From Monilinia fructicola (taxonomy: Eukaryota; Ascomycota; Leotiomycetes; Helotiales; Sclerotiniaceae): a DNA stretch of 64,000 nucleotides. The position numbers and the translations under genes were made by a program. Within the stretch, counting starts at the first letter, position 1. Every line of letters begins with the position of its first letter. The stretch lies in the NCBI GenBank assembly GCA_008692225.1, contig VICG01000003.1, positions 1,047,501-1,111,500 on the forward strand. The letters are read 5' to 3'. Positions 37,919-49,630 of this stretch are shown piece after piece. The notes below the pieces were generated by a model. It saw only the letters and a program-made list of their open reading frames with translations, was not told the origin of the DNA and did not search any database.

Positions 37919-39338
37919 TTATTCCCCTCTGGATCCTACCATAGATTCCAGTTTGCCTGCCAAAACTCTATGCTTTTTAATGACCTCTGCCCATTCCTCT
38001 TCATCATCATCATCAGATTCGTCCTCATCCAATTCTTTTTCCTGGCCAGCCTTACTTCCCATACCCGCCAGCATAAGACTAAAATCCCCTCCTAATCGTC
38101 CCAAGCTGCCAGCACAGTACAGAACTTGAGTGAGCAAACTATCTCTACCACTTTTGTCTCTCACGTTTGGTAGATATGTTTTTAGAGTTTCCTCCAACAT
38201 TCCTATTAATTGAAGAGGAAAAGTAGTGAGTGCACTTGGTAACGGCCCCAGTAGATCATTATCTCCCTTTTTGTTCGTACTGTTCTCGAGCCCCTCTATT
38301 GTCACTGGATTTGTTGGCGGTGGGAAGATAGAGCGAAACATAGAGATAATCGCAAAACTTTGTTCTCGAAATATCTCGATATAGCGTTTCAGATACTTCT
38401 CCGTCTGCTGCCCTGCTTCAAATTTGCTCCCCCCTGTCTTTCCGGATGATGATATTAGTCGTAAAGATTCCTGATCAGCAAGATCTCGTAGGGGACTGAG
38501 TGCATTAAGCATAGTCGTAAGACTGGCAAGGCGACAGACAAGGAATAGGGAACCTAATGCACCTTCTCGGGTTTGTGTAAAGCTAGATGCGGATGTGACA
38601 GGATCGAGTTCGGGAGCAAACACGCCGTAGCCAAGAAATTGTACGCATAGCAGCTGCAAGCTTAAGAGAGGGTTGCCGTAGGGAGTATATAAGATTCGTG
38701 GCCATGGATTGCATTTTCTCCTCCGCTTGCAAAGAAACACTCGTAACGAGGGGCGAAGAAGGGTATAATGCATGCAGTCGTCTTATATGCGCATTGAGAT
38801 CTAAAGCGGAGGCATAATTTAATGTATTGTTTTCTCGACCAATAGCACTGGTAGGAGTTGTGTTTGAAGATGATATAGCGGTAGAGAGTAGGGTAGGTAA
38901 ATCGAGAACATCTGCGAGCCTGTCTACGTTTCGTGATAATAAAAGAGCTTTCCGCCGTCGGTTGAGGACATCGTTCTCCGTTCGGTTATTATAATTTTCA
39001 CTAAAATAAATGGCTGCATCATCGAGTTTGGGGAGAGCATCTCGCAAGTCTGCGGTGGCTTTCGCTAGGGTAGGAAGGGTAGTAGTGAGTGTCGATAGAT
39101 GATCGGAAGATGCGATGACTGATTTATGGGAACGTTTTGATAAAGCCTGGAGAGATAGGAGAAGAGAGTGGGATGTTTGAGAAAGTGATTGAGGCTCGGA
39201 TGTATTCAATGAAGAGAGGGGGAGGGTAGACAGTCGATTTATATAGGTGGCAGTTGTGGGATCGGTGGACGGGGGTGCTGGTCGTGGAGAGGGTTTATCG
39301 AAATACGGAATAAGAAGTTCATATAATGGATCTGCCAT
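37919..39338 (-). CDS. COG8: Conserved oligomeric Golgi complex subunit 8 (Dor1), one-base frame break
   Basis: Subunit of the COG tethering complex that handles retrograde vesicles within the Golgi. Single exon. MADPLYELLIPYFD is a typical fungal Cog8 start. Helical landmarks include SQTSHSLLLSLQALSKRSHK, YASALDLNAHIRRLHALYP, AAMRTISWLRRV, LGSLFLVCRLASLTTML, QQTEKYLKRYIEIFREQSFA and VLYCAGSLGRLGGDFSLML, with an acidic stretch (DEDESDDDDEEEW) near the C-terminus. Length is 1420 bases, one more than 3 x 473. The extra base falls in the AAA at 38618-38620 (TTT in sense), between WLRRV and APELDPVTSAS. Corrected length is 472 residues. The gene is divergent from the amidohydrolase gene, with 261 bp between start codons. 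Confidence 0.88.
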
Positions 39339-39599
39339 TTTGACGCAGATTTGACACTGGTTGAGGATATTTCGTGATGGTATTGTGACAATTCGATGTT
39401 ACAATGGCAGGAAGGAAGGATGGCTCGGATGGTTTACTACTGTAGGTATCCTAATGCTCATTAGCTCCAAGAGCTTCAAAAATACCCAGACGCTACTGCA
39501 CCCCAAGACGTGGCGGGATCTTCCACCACCAGTCTCCATCTTATTTCCCCACATCATCTTCCACGAATCTACGCACACAACACCTCGGAATTGTTAAAT

Positions 39600-41109
39600 A
39601 TGGCGCATGAATACATCATAAATAGTGAGGGCAATTGCATTCGAAGCTTCAAAGGTGTTCATCTTCCGGGACGGTCTTCAAATTCATGCTATGATGTTCA
39701 TGTTAATGTCAATGTTAATGACCGCTGGAACAAGATTGAATCCATTACCGACTCGATATCTGGTGATGGAGGACAACGCAACTATCGACTCATGATTCCG
39801 TCCTTGTGTCATCCTCACATACATCTCGATAAGTGTTTTTTGTTATCACATCCAAAATATGCAGATCTCGAGATTCATATAGGCGATTTCTCCGAGGCAA
39901 TGAGATTAACCAGTTTGTCACCCTTCTACATGCTTCGCCAATCATCAAGTCGATCTTGGCACTCTTTGCTCGTTCTGAGATCTAGGTGTGTTTAGGTGAA
40001 GCCAAGTCACGATTTGAACACGAGGACCTTATGGACAGGGGAAGGGCTTTAATTGAGGAGAGCATACAATTTGGCGTTACTCATATGAGAGCTTTTGTCG
40101 AAGTAGACTTCGGTGTTGGAATGAAATGTTTGGACGCTGGATTGGCATTAAAAGCGGAATTCCATGACAAGTGTTATGTTCAAATTTGCGTGTTCGCCCA
40201 GGACCCGATTTTCAGCCACGACCACGGATCTCGATCAATGACAGATTTGCTCGAGAATGCCATCCAAAAGCCTGGGTTGAAGTCCTTGGTAGTACTCCGT
40301 ACGTGGAAAAGAGCCTTGAACTCCAGGAAGCAAACATTAAGTGGACGATTGAAACAGCAAAATTGTATCAGTTACACCTGGACTTCCATCTCGACTACCA
40401 CCTCAACGAACACCAGAAACCCATGGTCTACTCGGCCATCGATAGACTTCACAAGGCTAATTGGACAACTAACTGTGAACATAAGGAATTTAGAACAGTT
40501 GTATTTGGTCACTGCACTCGACTTACACTTCTTGATTCTAATGAATGGCAAAAGCTCCGTCAAGAGATTCGCAATCTACCGGTCTCATTTGTGGGACTTC
40601 CCACATCAGATTTGTTCATGATGGGACGCCCTGATGAAGCCACTGGTGGAAGTAACAGAGTCAGAGGCACACTCCAAGTCACCGAAATGATCAAGAAATA
40701 TGATTTCAATGTAGCCATAGGAATTAACAATGTTGGGAATGCTTTTACTCCTCACGGTACCTGCGACCCTATGAGTCTTACGAGTCTTGGTGTGGGTATC
40801 TATCACGCAGGCACGAAGGCAGACGCTCAGATATTATTGGTAAGTTTATCTCTGTCACCTTGGATTCAAAACATCACTAATTGAACCACCCAGGAATGTG
40901 TATCTACAAGAGCGAGACAGGCGATTGGAATTTACGTCGAACATAATATCAACTCTAATCTCGACGTTGGAAGTCCTTCTAGCTTTGTCATTTTCGGCAC
41001 AAAAGGGTCACGTAACTTTAGAGTTAGAAAGTCAATCCAGGAGTTGGTTTATGATGCAGGATTTGAACGAACGACCATCTTTGAAGGTAACGAGGTCAGC
41101 TCTCCATGA
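39600..41109 (+). CDS. Cytosine-deaminase-like metal-dependent amidohydrolase, one-base frame break
   Basis: Probable hydrolase or deaminase of the amidohydrolase superfamily (CodA/AtzC-like branch); the substrate cannot be told from sequence. Exons: 39600-39912, 39996-40839, 40894-41109. The metal-binding His motif is in CHPHIHLDKCFLLSHP (about residues 69-80). Further family features are THMRAFVEVDFGVGMK, HLDFHLDYHLNEHQ, VVFGHCTRLTLL, VGLPTSDLFMMGRPD and INNVGNAFTPHGTCDPM. Exon 2 is one base short: GGG at 40274-40276 should be GGGG between IQKPG and VEVLGSTPYVEK. Corrected length is 457 residues. No signal peptide is visible, so the protein is probably cytosolic. It probably shares a short bidirectional promoter with COG8. 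Confidence 0.83.
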
Positions 41110-41764
41110 TCAGGTTGGGTCATTCAACTCGTTACTATATCATGTGTAGCCATCATACATTTCATTCACGTGCACCCACAAGAGACATTTGTTATTTCGA
41201 ATCATGACATGGCAGGAATTTCTAAGATTATTATGATATGAATCTGGTTATATAAAAGTAATTCATGTACCGTAACTTAAACTTGATTGATTAGCTTATT
41301 TATCTTAATAGCTATAAAGCTGTACATAAATGCGAAGAGTCTTTGAACAGTTTTGGTAAAATCCATGGATTACATTTGATGCGGTTCTGTACTTGTATAC
41401 CCGTGGACAGTACGAGAATATCAAACACATCACCCCTGTCCCACTTTTTTACTCGGTTAGGTCTATATCCAACCTCTAACTGGTTGCTTCTCCCGTTCTG
41501 CCGCGACTCACGCCTTCAATTTGTTGGGACAAGTGGGACCTTATGATTAGGTAATACTTGACACCTCGGCCGGGTTGTTATAATACCACCACCTGCCTAC
41601 TTCGTCGTACATACATACTCAATTAGATACATAAATATCTTGACCTCCTGCATTCAAGACAGGAGAGTCATATTCTCCTAAACACACTCAGTGTGTTACG
41701 ACAAGAAGGTAGATATCTTCTCGTCCCCTTCAAATATTCTCTATATTCGACAATCCACTCTGAA
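41110..41764. other. Intergenic region before the TLC-domain gene
   Basis: Tandem-orientation spacer of about 650 bases, AT-rich at first (3' UTR of the hydrolase) and then T/C-rich toward 41764 (probable promoter). No gene seen. Confidence 0.45.
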
Positions 41765-42908
41765 ATGCATGATCCATTTCCTATTCCACCGTCACCATGG
41801 CTTAGCCAGGCTGTTCAGCCTTTCGCCGACTATTTTCACCTAACCACCCTACCTCTCCATATTCACGAAGTTCTCGGATCGTTCCTCGCGTATACTTTCA
41901 TCAATAAAGTTGTCGCACCTCAAGTTTCCATACGCCTTTTTCCCGAGAAATACTCCAGGTTCTCAGCAGAACGAAAGCTCAACTGGGATGTACATGTGGT
42001 CTCTCTATGTCAGAGTTCTCTTATTAACGTTCTCGCCTTATGGGTTATGTTTGTGGATGAAGAGCGGAAGAACATGACGGCGCAAGAACGTGTTCATGGA
42101 TATACTGGAGCTGCCGGCATGATTCAAGGCCTCGCAACTGGCTATTTCCTTTGGGACTTGATGATCACCTTGCAGAATCTTAGAGTTTTTGGAATAGGAA
42201 TGCTGGCACATGCAACTAGTGCTCTCTTGGTTTTTTCTTTTGGTTTTGTGGGTACTTGTAATATCTGCAAACTAAACATAGCTAATTATTATTCTGCAGA
42301 GACCGTTTGTCAATTTCTATGGATGCACATTTATTCTCTATGAGCTCTCCTCACCCTTCCTGAACTTCCATTGGTTCTTCGACAAACTCGATATGACTGG
42401 GTCTAAGCCCCAACTTTACAATGGAATTGCCCTACTTTTTACCTTCTTTTGCTGCCGACTAGTGTGGGGAACATACCAATCACTTCGGGTCTACCAAGAT
42501 GTATGGAGGTCAATGCATAATCAGCCTGCAAGTTCTGCTTCTATCAATATCGATGCTCTCGCAAACGGCACCGCGTCTGCGCTCGATGCAGCAGCAGGTC
42601 ACAGTGCCACCCCTATTCACAATGATATCATGCGCTTCGCGAACGACGAGTTTATCCCTCTCTGGCTGGGATTCACATATTTGGGAAGCAATATTGTGCT
42701 CAATACTTTAAACTTCTACTGGTTCGGGAAAATGATTGAGGCTGTCAGAAAGAGATTCCAGCCAACCAAGGAAAGCAGACAGAAGGACAAAGCGATTGCC
42801 GTGAAGAGCACCGGTGCCAACGGCAAGACTAGAATTAGTGTTGGGGAGAGCGAGGTTCGTAGACGCAAAGCATTGGACGACAATGAACCCATTGCAGCAG
42901 TTTCATAG
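41765..42908 (+). CDS. TLC (TRAM/LAG1/CLN8) domain multi-pass membrane protein
   Basis: Two exons, 41765-42247 and 42300-42908, give 363 residues in frame. Several hydrophobic segments are visible: LGSFLAYTFINKVV, QSSLINVLALWVMFV, MIQGLATGYFLWDLMITL, GMLAHATSALLVFSFGF, YNGIALLFTFFCCRLVWG and a helix ending TLNFYWFGKMIEAVRKR. The order YTGAAGMIQGLATGYFLWDL, then LAHA, then FVNFYGCTFILYELSSPFLN, matches TLC-domain proteins of the TMEM56/TLCD type. The C-terminal tail (about 50 residues, Lys/Arg-rich) should be cytosolic. The ceramide-synthase motif with a double His is not seen, so a lipid-handling role other than ceramide synthesis is possible. The start follows a typical C-rich leader. Confidence 0.82.
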
Positions 42909-43357
42909 TTTTGTCTGTATATGACTTGCCTGGGAGAATTGCATGATTTTGGAAGGCTGGTAGTTGGCGTTCGTGGTGGATTCGCTCGTCCGGGTGTATA
43001 GAAACTTCATGTTACTTGATTACCTGCTGTATTTGAGGGCAGGGGGGTTGGCTTCTTGACAACTAGCGTTATCCTATACATACAGACCACTTTTTATCCT
43101 ATGATTTTCACTGCAAATATTTCGTATTGAACCCGAATCTTGGTAAGTCTTTCATTTATGTTTTAGTTTCAAAAGTAGTAGAGGGTTTATATAAAACAGA
43201 TTTGAACCCCGAAATGGTAAAATTAATGGTATAAAGAAACTCCTCATTTACCCCAACGGTACCTCTCTGCCTTGTTTCTATACTCACCCAGTTCGTCCAA
43301 ACAACACACTATCCGAAACCATCATCGCAAATATTATCCTCACTCATCATTCACAAC
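42909..43357. other. Convergent intergenic region (TLC gene / PLAC8-like gene)
   Basis: About 450 bases between two convergent genes. Only probable 3' UTR sequence is seen. Confidence 0.45.
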
Positions 43358-43955
43358 TCATTGATAAGCCACAGGCTGAGGCCCAGCAACCATTCCTGGT
43401 TGAGGTTGATACCCCTTTGTACCAGCGTTCTTTTCGAGGAGAATATAATCGAGTTCCTTGCTGGTTTGCATCAATTCACAGCAGGCGCAGCAGCAGGATC
43501 CCATGCATCCGGTACAGGCATTTCCTTCGAGATCTTGGGGGTTGTGTTAGTCTTGAATGAGACTTGGGGAGATATGATGGAAAAATGACGGAAGAGGGAA
43601 GAGGGTGATGAAGCGAAGGGGGAGAAAGAGGAAGGGCAACGAACCATGTTGTTTTTGCATCTTCTGACGATCGAGCATTTGCAACACAAACGAAAATCCT
43701 CCGACGGCAGCGAGACCGTACCAGCCGCAGCACCAGCCATTACAGGTAGAGTAGTCATCATCGTTGCCGTGTTCGATGCGGTGATGGTTGCGGCCGGAGA
43801 CGAAGCAGGGACAGCAGCACGCTTTGAGACCTGGCGATGGTTTGTTAGTATGTTTATCTGGAAAAGGGTATTGTATTGAGATTAACATTGGGGAACATAC
43901 AGAGATCGAAGGGGGTGCAACAGGCCCAGAAAGAGTTCTTGTATGCAGTGGGCAT
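43358..43955 (-). CDS. PLAC8-type cysteine-rich small protein
   Basis: Three minus-strand exons, 43955-43901, 43830-43645 and 43533-43358, give 138 residues with matching phases; the second donor is GTTCGT. The protein begins MPTAYKNSFWACCTPFDLC, then ACCCPCFVSGRNHHRIEHGND, which is the CxxCP-type core of PLAC8 domains. A hydrophobic stretch, GWCCGWYGLAAVGGFSFVLQML, follows, then NACTGCMGSCCCACCELMQTSKEL, and the tail is Pro/Gly/Gln-rich. Relatives act at membranes in metal handling or cell-size control (for example plant cadmium-resistance proteins and fungal homologues), but this copy's role is not known. Expression signals cannot be read. Confidence 0.82.
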
Positions 43956-45647
43956 GTTGAGTATATAGGAGTCGTGATATGGAAGTAGAATTAAAGTTTG
44001 CACGTAAAGCTATAGAAGAGATTTCAACGAGTGATTGAAAAGGAAAGCGAATTAATATACCACGCGAAGAAAACGATTTGATGAGGAGAAATAGAAAATC
44101 GAAGATAGCTGACCACAGGTCATATTTGAGGTCTTCGTAACTCAAGCATTATACGAAGGATTCACACGCAGATGCAACATTGCTGCTGCGCTGAGACTTC
44201 ACATTTCACATTTGAAGCAAAAGAAAAGCTCCACGGATTAACTACCAAACGATGCTCATGCAAGGAAGAAGCTATAAAAAGATTGTAACAGTTGAAAATG
44301 TGTAGTAAGGCTGAAAGCAATGCCCCATTCTCATTTCGGGGATGTGCATCAGGGGACTAGGATTGGTGCATATAGCGAAGGAGCGAAGGATTAGGGGGCC
44401 ATGAACTGATGGCGTTGCTTTGCAGTTTTTGGGCCCCCTAAGGGCTGTACTCGGCTATTTAGAGCAGGGAATGAACTCGGGTAGACATAGTCTTGAGACC
44501 TGGGGATATATTTCTTTTGTATTTGGCTATCGTGTGTACATTTGTTTTGCAACAATGCATCTCAATCAGAGTGTGGAAAGTAGAGAGATGACAATGGCAT
44601 GCTGGCCTCCACTTTGTGCTTACTGTACACTGCCTTCATTTGCTGTGGAGTTCCACGAAAATTAACGAGAGCCACCTAGGTATACAAGAATAATCCCCAT
44701 CATTCTGTGGCATAGCAGGTGAGGAGTGCAGACTCCTGCAGCTTAGGGCACCTCAGCCTCATGTCAGTCCTAAGAATATCTACTACTAGATAGTTATGAA
44801 ACGGTAAGCTTACTATTGAGCATTACTAAGAAGTCCAGGGGAGTGCTCATTGGGCCTCGAAGCTTCATCGAACATTATATTTTGTTCCTGCCGAGATTAA
44901 TAGGTTCAAGGTTCAAAGTAAAGGAGTATTAGAATTCGATTGAAGGTACGAGGATTCCCTTAAAAGTAGAGTATCAAACTGAACTGAATATCCAATTGGA
45001 GGTTATAAGATTATAGTGAATTTTCTGTTCTAATTTGAATATCGAACGAATCCTCGAAATTAGATTGAATATTAGACTTTAGACTTTGTACTTTGGACAT
45101 TCAACTTTAGACATTCGACATTACACATTAGACATTGACCTCTGGAGTTCACCAGTGGTGGCTCAAGGACTTTGTGAAATGCTTCACTCGCTAAGCTCAA
45201 ACACGCTGGATGCGTTACTCCAGCTGTAGGCAAGGCTACTTATGCGTACCCCTGTCTAGCCTGATCTTCCCGGAATTTGTGGGGAAAACTCTATCTTCAT
45301 CGACAACTTGAGGAGATTCAATATTCTCATGTTGGATTAGGATACTGCTAGACAACATCTTGTTGAATGAGAGTTTTCTTGTGTTAAGATTTGATCAAGT
45401 CTAGAGAGTATTACAGCTTAATATTCGTTCTCCTGAGGGTTCTCTTCTTGAGCTACATATTCCAACTCCAAAATCGATTTTGTTATTGTTGGATTGTGCC
45501 TAGATATGTCCATGTTGCCGACCTCGGCTTCTCCTTTTAACTCTACAAAAGACATCATTGATCTGATCTAATGGTATGAAATTCTATATCATAAGCCAAT
45601 TGTGCGCAAACTGCCTTTCAAGCTGCGGAAGAGTTTGATTGTGGATT
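43956..45647. other. Divergent intergenic region, PLAC8-like gene / PP2C gene
   Basis: About 1.7 kb, AT-rich, with both promoters expected here. A degenerate tandem of TTAGACATT-like words occupies about 45064-45135. Open frames such as 44420-44665 have no support. No gene seen. Confidence 0.4.
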
Positions 45648-47502
45648 ATGGGAAGAATGAAGCCAATAGTTCGTGGCCCATGGTCCTTGGCGGATTCTTA
45701 CGGTATGTTTGTCAATTTCTGCTCGATATATTCCCAATCACCGCATCTAAAATGCATCTGCAGACTTTATATCCACCTTTCTCAACGGATCCGTAACCCG
45801 CAGACGCCCCTCAATTTCGATCCCAGATTCGGTAACACAAGTTGGCAGACTGGCATTCAGCACGTCACAATCATCTCTGAGGCAGCATATCAATACTTGC
45901 AGATCAAGCAGGCAAACAAGGTTGAACCACGGTCAGAGTAGATGGTTTCACGACTACTTCACAACGCATCTGCCATCTTCGTCTCTTCACCCAGACTCCC
46001 GGTCGAGCGGCCCGCATCACAAATTACCTAGGTCAGCCTCAACGCCGCATACGACAGGCTCAGGACATTCTCCTGCTGCAGCTCCACCTACTATTGGGGC
46101 ATCCAGAGAACTCACAGTCGTGCGAATACCTCTACGAAGCGCCAAACATCATTTTGGGGTTTCTGTTTCCCGAGGGACGAGACCTTACAATGAAGATACA
46201 TATCAGGCAGGAACAATAGAGTTACCGGCATTTGCAAAGAGGGCTCCTATAAGTCTAAGTCGCTCAAATTCCAAAACTACTGCAGGTAGTGGTACATCGG
46301 CAGACGGCGCGAGTGGAGACCCGCAAGTGTTCTATTTTGGAGTCTTTGATGGGCATGGAGGAAACGAGTGTAGTGACTTTTTGAGGGAGGAGCTACACAC
46401 ATATATTGAGTCGACGGCAGATATCTTCAAAATCCCCTCAAGTCTTGAGAAGAAGTTGAAATTTCACCATTCAGGTGCATCTATGATGGGTAAAGATGGC
46501 CAGGAGGATGGATCAGGGACACCCATATCTCTGCAGATTTCAAGTAAAATCAAAGCAATTGAACTGGAGAAGGCACTCGTATCAGATTGGAAGATGACAG
46601 TTGGTGGATATTTTCGCCGCTTCAAACCAGAATATTTTGATCTTCTTGACTCTATGGAAGGGGAGCCAATAAGGAAACCTATCTCAGTTGAGGCAACCTT
46701 AATGTATGCTTTCCTGAAAGCAGACTTGGATTTTATATCAGCGCAAGCTCGAAAGCCTAGCTCGGATGACCATAGTACAGACTCGCCTTTGAATGCGGAT
46801 GAAATTTTTGGTGAGCCTGCGCGTCACTATTCTCCGCATCGCATTGGAGGTCCTACTCGTTTTTTTGGAGGCTCAACCGCTTCAGTTGCCATGATATCTA
46901 CGCCAACACCGACTCCTTTCTGGCATCCATCTTCTCCCTCAACATTAATTGTCGCCCACGTTGGTGATACCCGTATAATACTTTGCGATACTTTGACAGG
47001 TTTAGCCAAACCTGTAACTACCAATCACCATCCAAGCTCGCCGATTGAGGGAGGAAGACTAAGAAGATATGCTGCAACATTTGTCACTGATTCTTTTGGC
47101 GAGGAGCGTATGTCCGGATTGGCAAATACGAGAGCATTTGGCGACATGCGTTCCAAGCGTATTGGCGTTTCCGCCGAGCCGGAAATCAGACGCGTAGAAA
47201 TTGCTCCAGCTGAATACAGTTTCTTGGTCTTAGTATCTGATGGTGTCAGTGGTACATTAACTGACCAGGAAATTGTAGATGTAGTAAAAGAAGCAAAGAC
47301 TCCCGAGCAAGGTGCGAGGGACGTCGTTAGCTTTGCTACAGAGGTGAGTAAAGAGGGAGATAATGCAACTTGCCTGGTTGTCAGGCTCGGAGGTTGGGAG
47401 AGGAGAATAGAGGGTGGGATGGGAAGTATGGGCACGAAGGAGGTTAGAGATTATAAAAAAGGCGAGGCAATGGATCCTAGGAGGGCCAGAACTTACATTT
47501 GA
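45648..47502 (+). CDS. PTC6: PP2C-type Ser/Thr phosphatase, Ptc6-like, probably mitochondrial
   Basis: Mn/Mg-dependent protein phosphatase. I infer two exons, 45648-45702 and 45764-47502, for 597 residues; the first is short and its ATG (45648) is the least certain part, with another in frame at 45657. Exon 2 contains no Met before the conserved RWFHDYFTTHLPSSSL block, so an upstream exon is required. The Ser/Arg-rich stretch with RLAFSTSQSSLRQH resembles a mitochondrial presequence, as in yeast Ptc6. Metal-binding and catalytic motifs: GTRPYNEDTY (about residue 157), FGVFDGHGG (about 212), VAHVGDTRIILC, GLANTRAFGD, LVLVSDGVSGTLTDQEIV and EGDNATCLVVRL. A long insert rich in Ser separates the middle motifs. 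The fructosamine kinase gene starts 238 bp after the stop. Confidence 0.85.
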
Positions 47503-47740
47503 GTACATATGAAAATATAGACTGTATAGTTAATATTTAACAACAACTGTATATATTTGGCATAAAGTTTATGCGAACCAATTGCAATTTCCCTAATATT
47601 CCTTACTAAACTCAGGTTTGAAGTGAAATTACCAGATCCGGATTGAGGAATTGGGCCCCTTACGTCATGTTCACATGATATGATTTCAAATAACATCACT
47701 TCAACTAAGGCTACTCAATGAAGAAATCGACCAAACAGTT

Positions 47741-48903
47741 ATGGCACCAACAGTTGACCCAGCTATTTTGAAAGCTCTGTCACTCGATCAAGCTACAACG
47801 ACGATCTCCAAACATGGCGGTAGTGGCTTCGCAGAAACCTTCAAGGTAAGTGGTATGATCGATGGGAAGAGAAGGTTATTCTTCGTCAAGACTGGAGGGA
47901 GGAATAGTGAAGAGATGTTTACTGGTATGATTGCCTACATTTTCCTTGATCTGATACTTTTCAATGTCCTATATGCTATACCTTCTTGAAGACGAGCAAT
48001 AAAATCACGTGCTCACACATATCATCATACCAGGAGAACACGCATCCCTCAACGCCATTCACTCCACAGTTCCCTCTCTCTGTCCCAAATCCTATGCTCA
48101 CGGCACCCTTATTTCCGGCGGGTTTTTCCTCGCAACTGATTTTTTGGATCTGAATCCGCGAGATGGAAGCACTGGATCAGGCATATCTCTAGCGAAGAAA
48201 CTGGCAAAGTTGCATAGTACACCGGCACCGATCCCTGAGGGGTATAGGGAGCCGCAATTCGGATTCCCGGTTACAACCTGTTGTGGAGAGACGCCGCAGG
48301 ATAATGGGTTCATGGGGAGTTGGGCGGAGTTTTTTGGAGAGAGGAGGTTGAGGTCTATAGTGAAGAAGGCAGAGTCGAATAATGGGGCCAATAGTGAGTT
48401 GAGAGAGGCAGTGGAGGAGGTGGTTAGGACGGTAGTCCCGAGATTGCTTGGTGATGAGCATCTGAAGGGGGGTGTGGATGGAGAGAAAATCCAACCTGTG
48501 GTTGTGCACGGAGATTTGTGGAGTGGGAATCATGGGAGAGGAAGGATTGGAGATGAGGGTGTTGAAGATATGGTTTTTGATCCCAGTTCTTGCTTCGCTC
48601 ATTCTGAATTTGAGGCGGGGATTATGGGAATGTTTGGAGGGTTTGGGGCGGCATTTTGGAAGGAATATCATGAGGATAAGCCGAAGGATGAGCCGGCGGA
48701 GGAATGGGCCGACAGGTGTTTGTTATATGAGTTGTGAGTATTGTGAAGAGTGAAGTTGAGAGGAGATGCATGAGAGTGTTTGCTAACTTTCATGGGCTAG
48801 GTATCATCATTTGAATCATTATGCAATGTTTGGAGGTGGGTATAAATGGGGTGCTATGAGCATTATGAAGAAGCTTTTGAAGAAGTATGGAAGAGAAGCT
48901 TGA
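47741..48903 (+). CDS. Fructosamine/ketosamine-3-kinase family protein
   Basis: Kinase-fold enzyme that phosphorylates protein-bound ketosamines, leading to their removal (protein deglycation). Exons 47741-47924, 48034-48733 and 48801-48903 give 328 residues in frame. Landmarks: HGGSGFAETFKV (glycine-rich loop), RLFFVKTGG (nucleotide-binding Lys), GEHASLNAIHSTVPSLCPK (GExxGL-like), FLATDFLDL (hinge), LAKLHSTPAP, FGFPVTTCCGETPQDN, the catalytic loop VVVHGDLWSGNHG (about residues 216-228) and the metal-binding segment VFDPSSCFAHSEFEAGIM. The DFG-like Asp is represented by FDPSS, as is usual in this family. Short spacing from the upstream phosphatase gene suggests closely packed tandem genes, not necessarily co-transcribed. 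Confidence 0.88.
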
Positions 48904-49630
48904 TGGTATGAACAAAGCAAGTTGCTACCTAGTAGTTATATCCTGTTGTTTAAACAAATGCCCGACAATCACATAACTTGACCTTCCCAAGGAATACATG
49001 TTCAAGTCTTCCCGCAAATGTTAAGACAGTCTCCAAAGTGAACTGAACATGAGATAATAAACTATTATCATCTTGTCGGTTTGATTATCCCTCTAAACAA
49101 CAGACCACCAGGACAGACGCAGATAGCCCTGGAGATAGATAAATCAGCTGCAGGAGATGACAGTCACCAACACTTCTTTCATCTTTTATTCAATTTGTTA
49201 GTATATATAATAAACATATAAATATATGACTACGTCTTGCCATCACCTGCAATGTTGTCAATTCTTGTTATCAAATATTTTTAATACACCGTGGACATAC
49301 CATACTGTGTCTGGAGTTCTATCCTAGTTTGGATTGGATGACAGAGGAGCTTGGACCTCCAATTGTTAGCCGCGTCGGGATTGAGATTCTCGAGGGCACT
49401 AATAAAGAATCTGGCATATCTCATATCATGGATCAATCTACAAATTCCCTCATTAACAAAAACATCACGTCGCATATACTTGAAAGGTGTGAAACCTTGA
49501 GAAGCCGCTATTGCAGCACTGTCGCACATAGTCTGTTAGCCTTTTTCAATTATCAACTTAATAATTACAATTGCTAAAACGCGTCTTTCATTCCATCTAT
49601 TCACGCGTAGCGTTTAATTTTGCATCCAGT
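48904..49630. other. Intergenic region before MIF2
   Basis: About 730 AT-rich bases between tandem genes. Open frames on both strands at 49281-49577 mirror each other and have no support. No gene seen. Confidence 0.42.
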
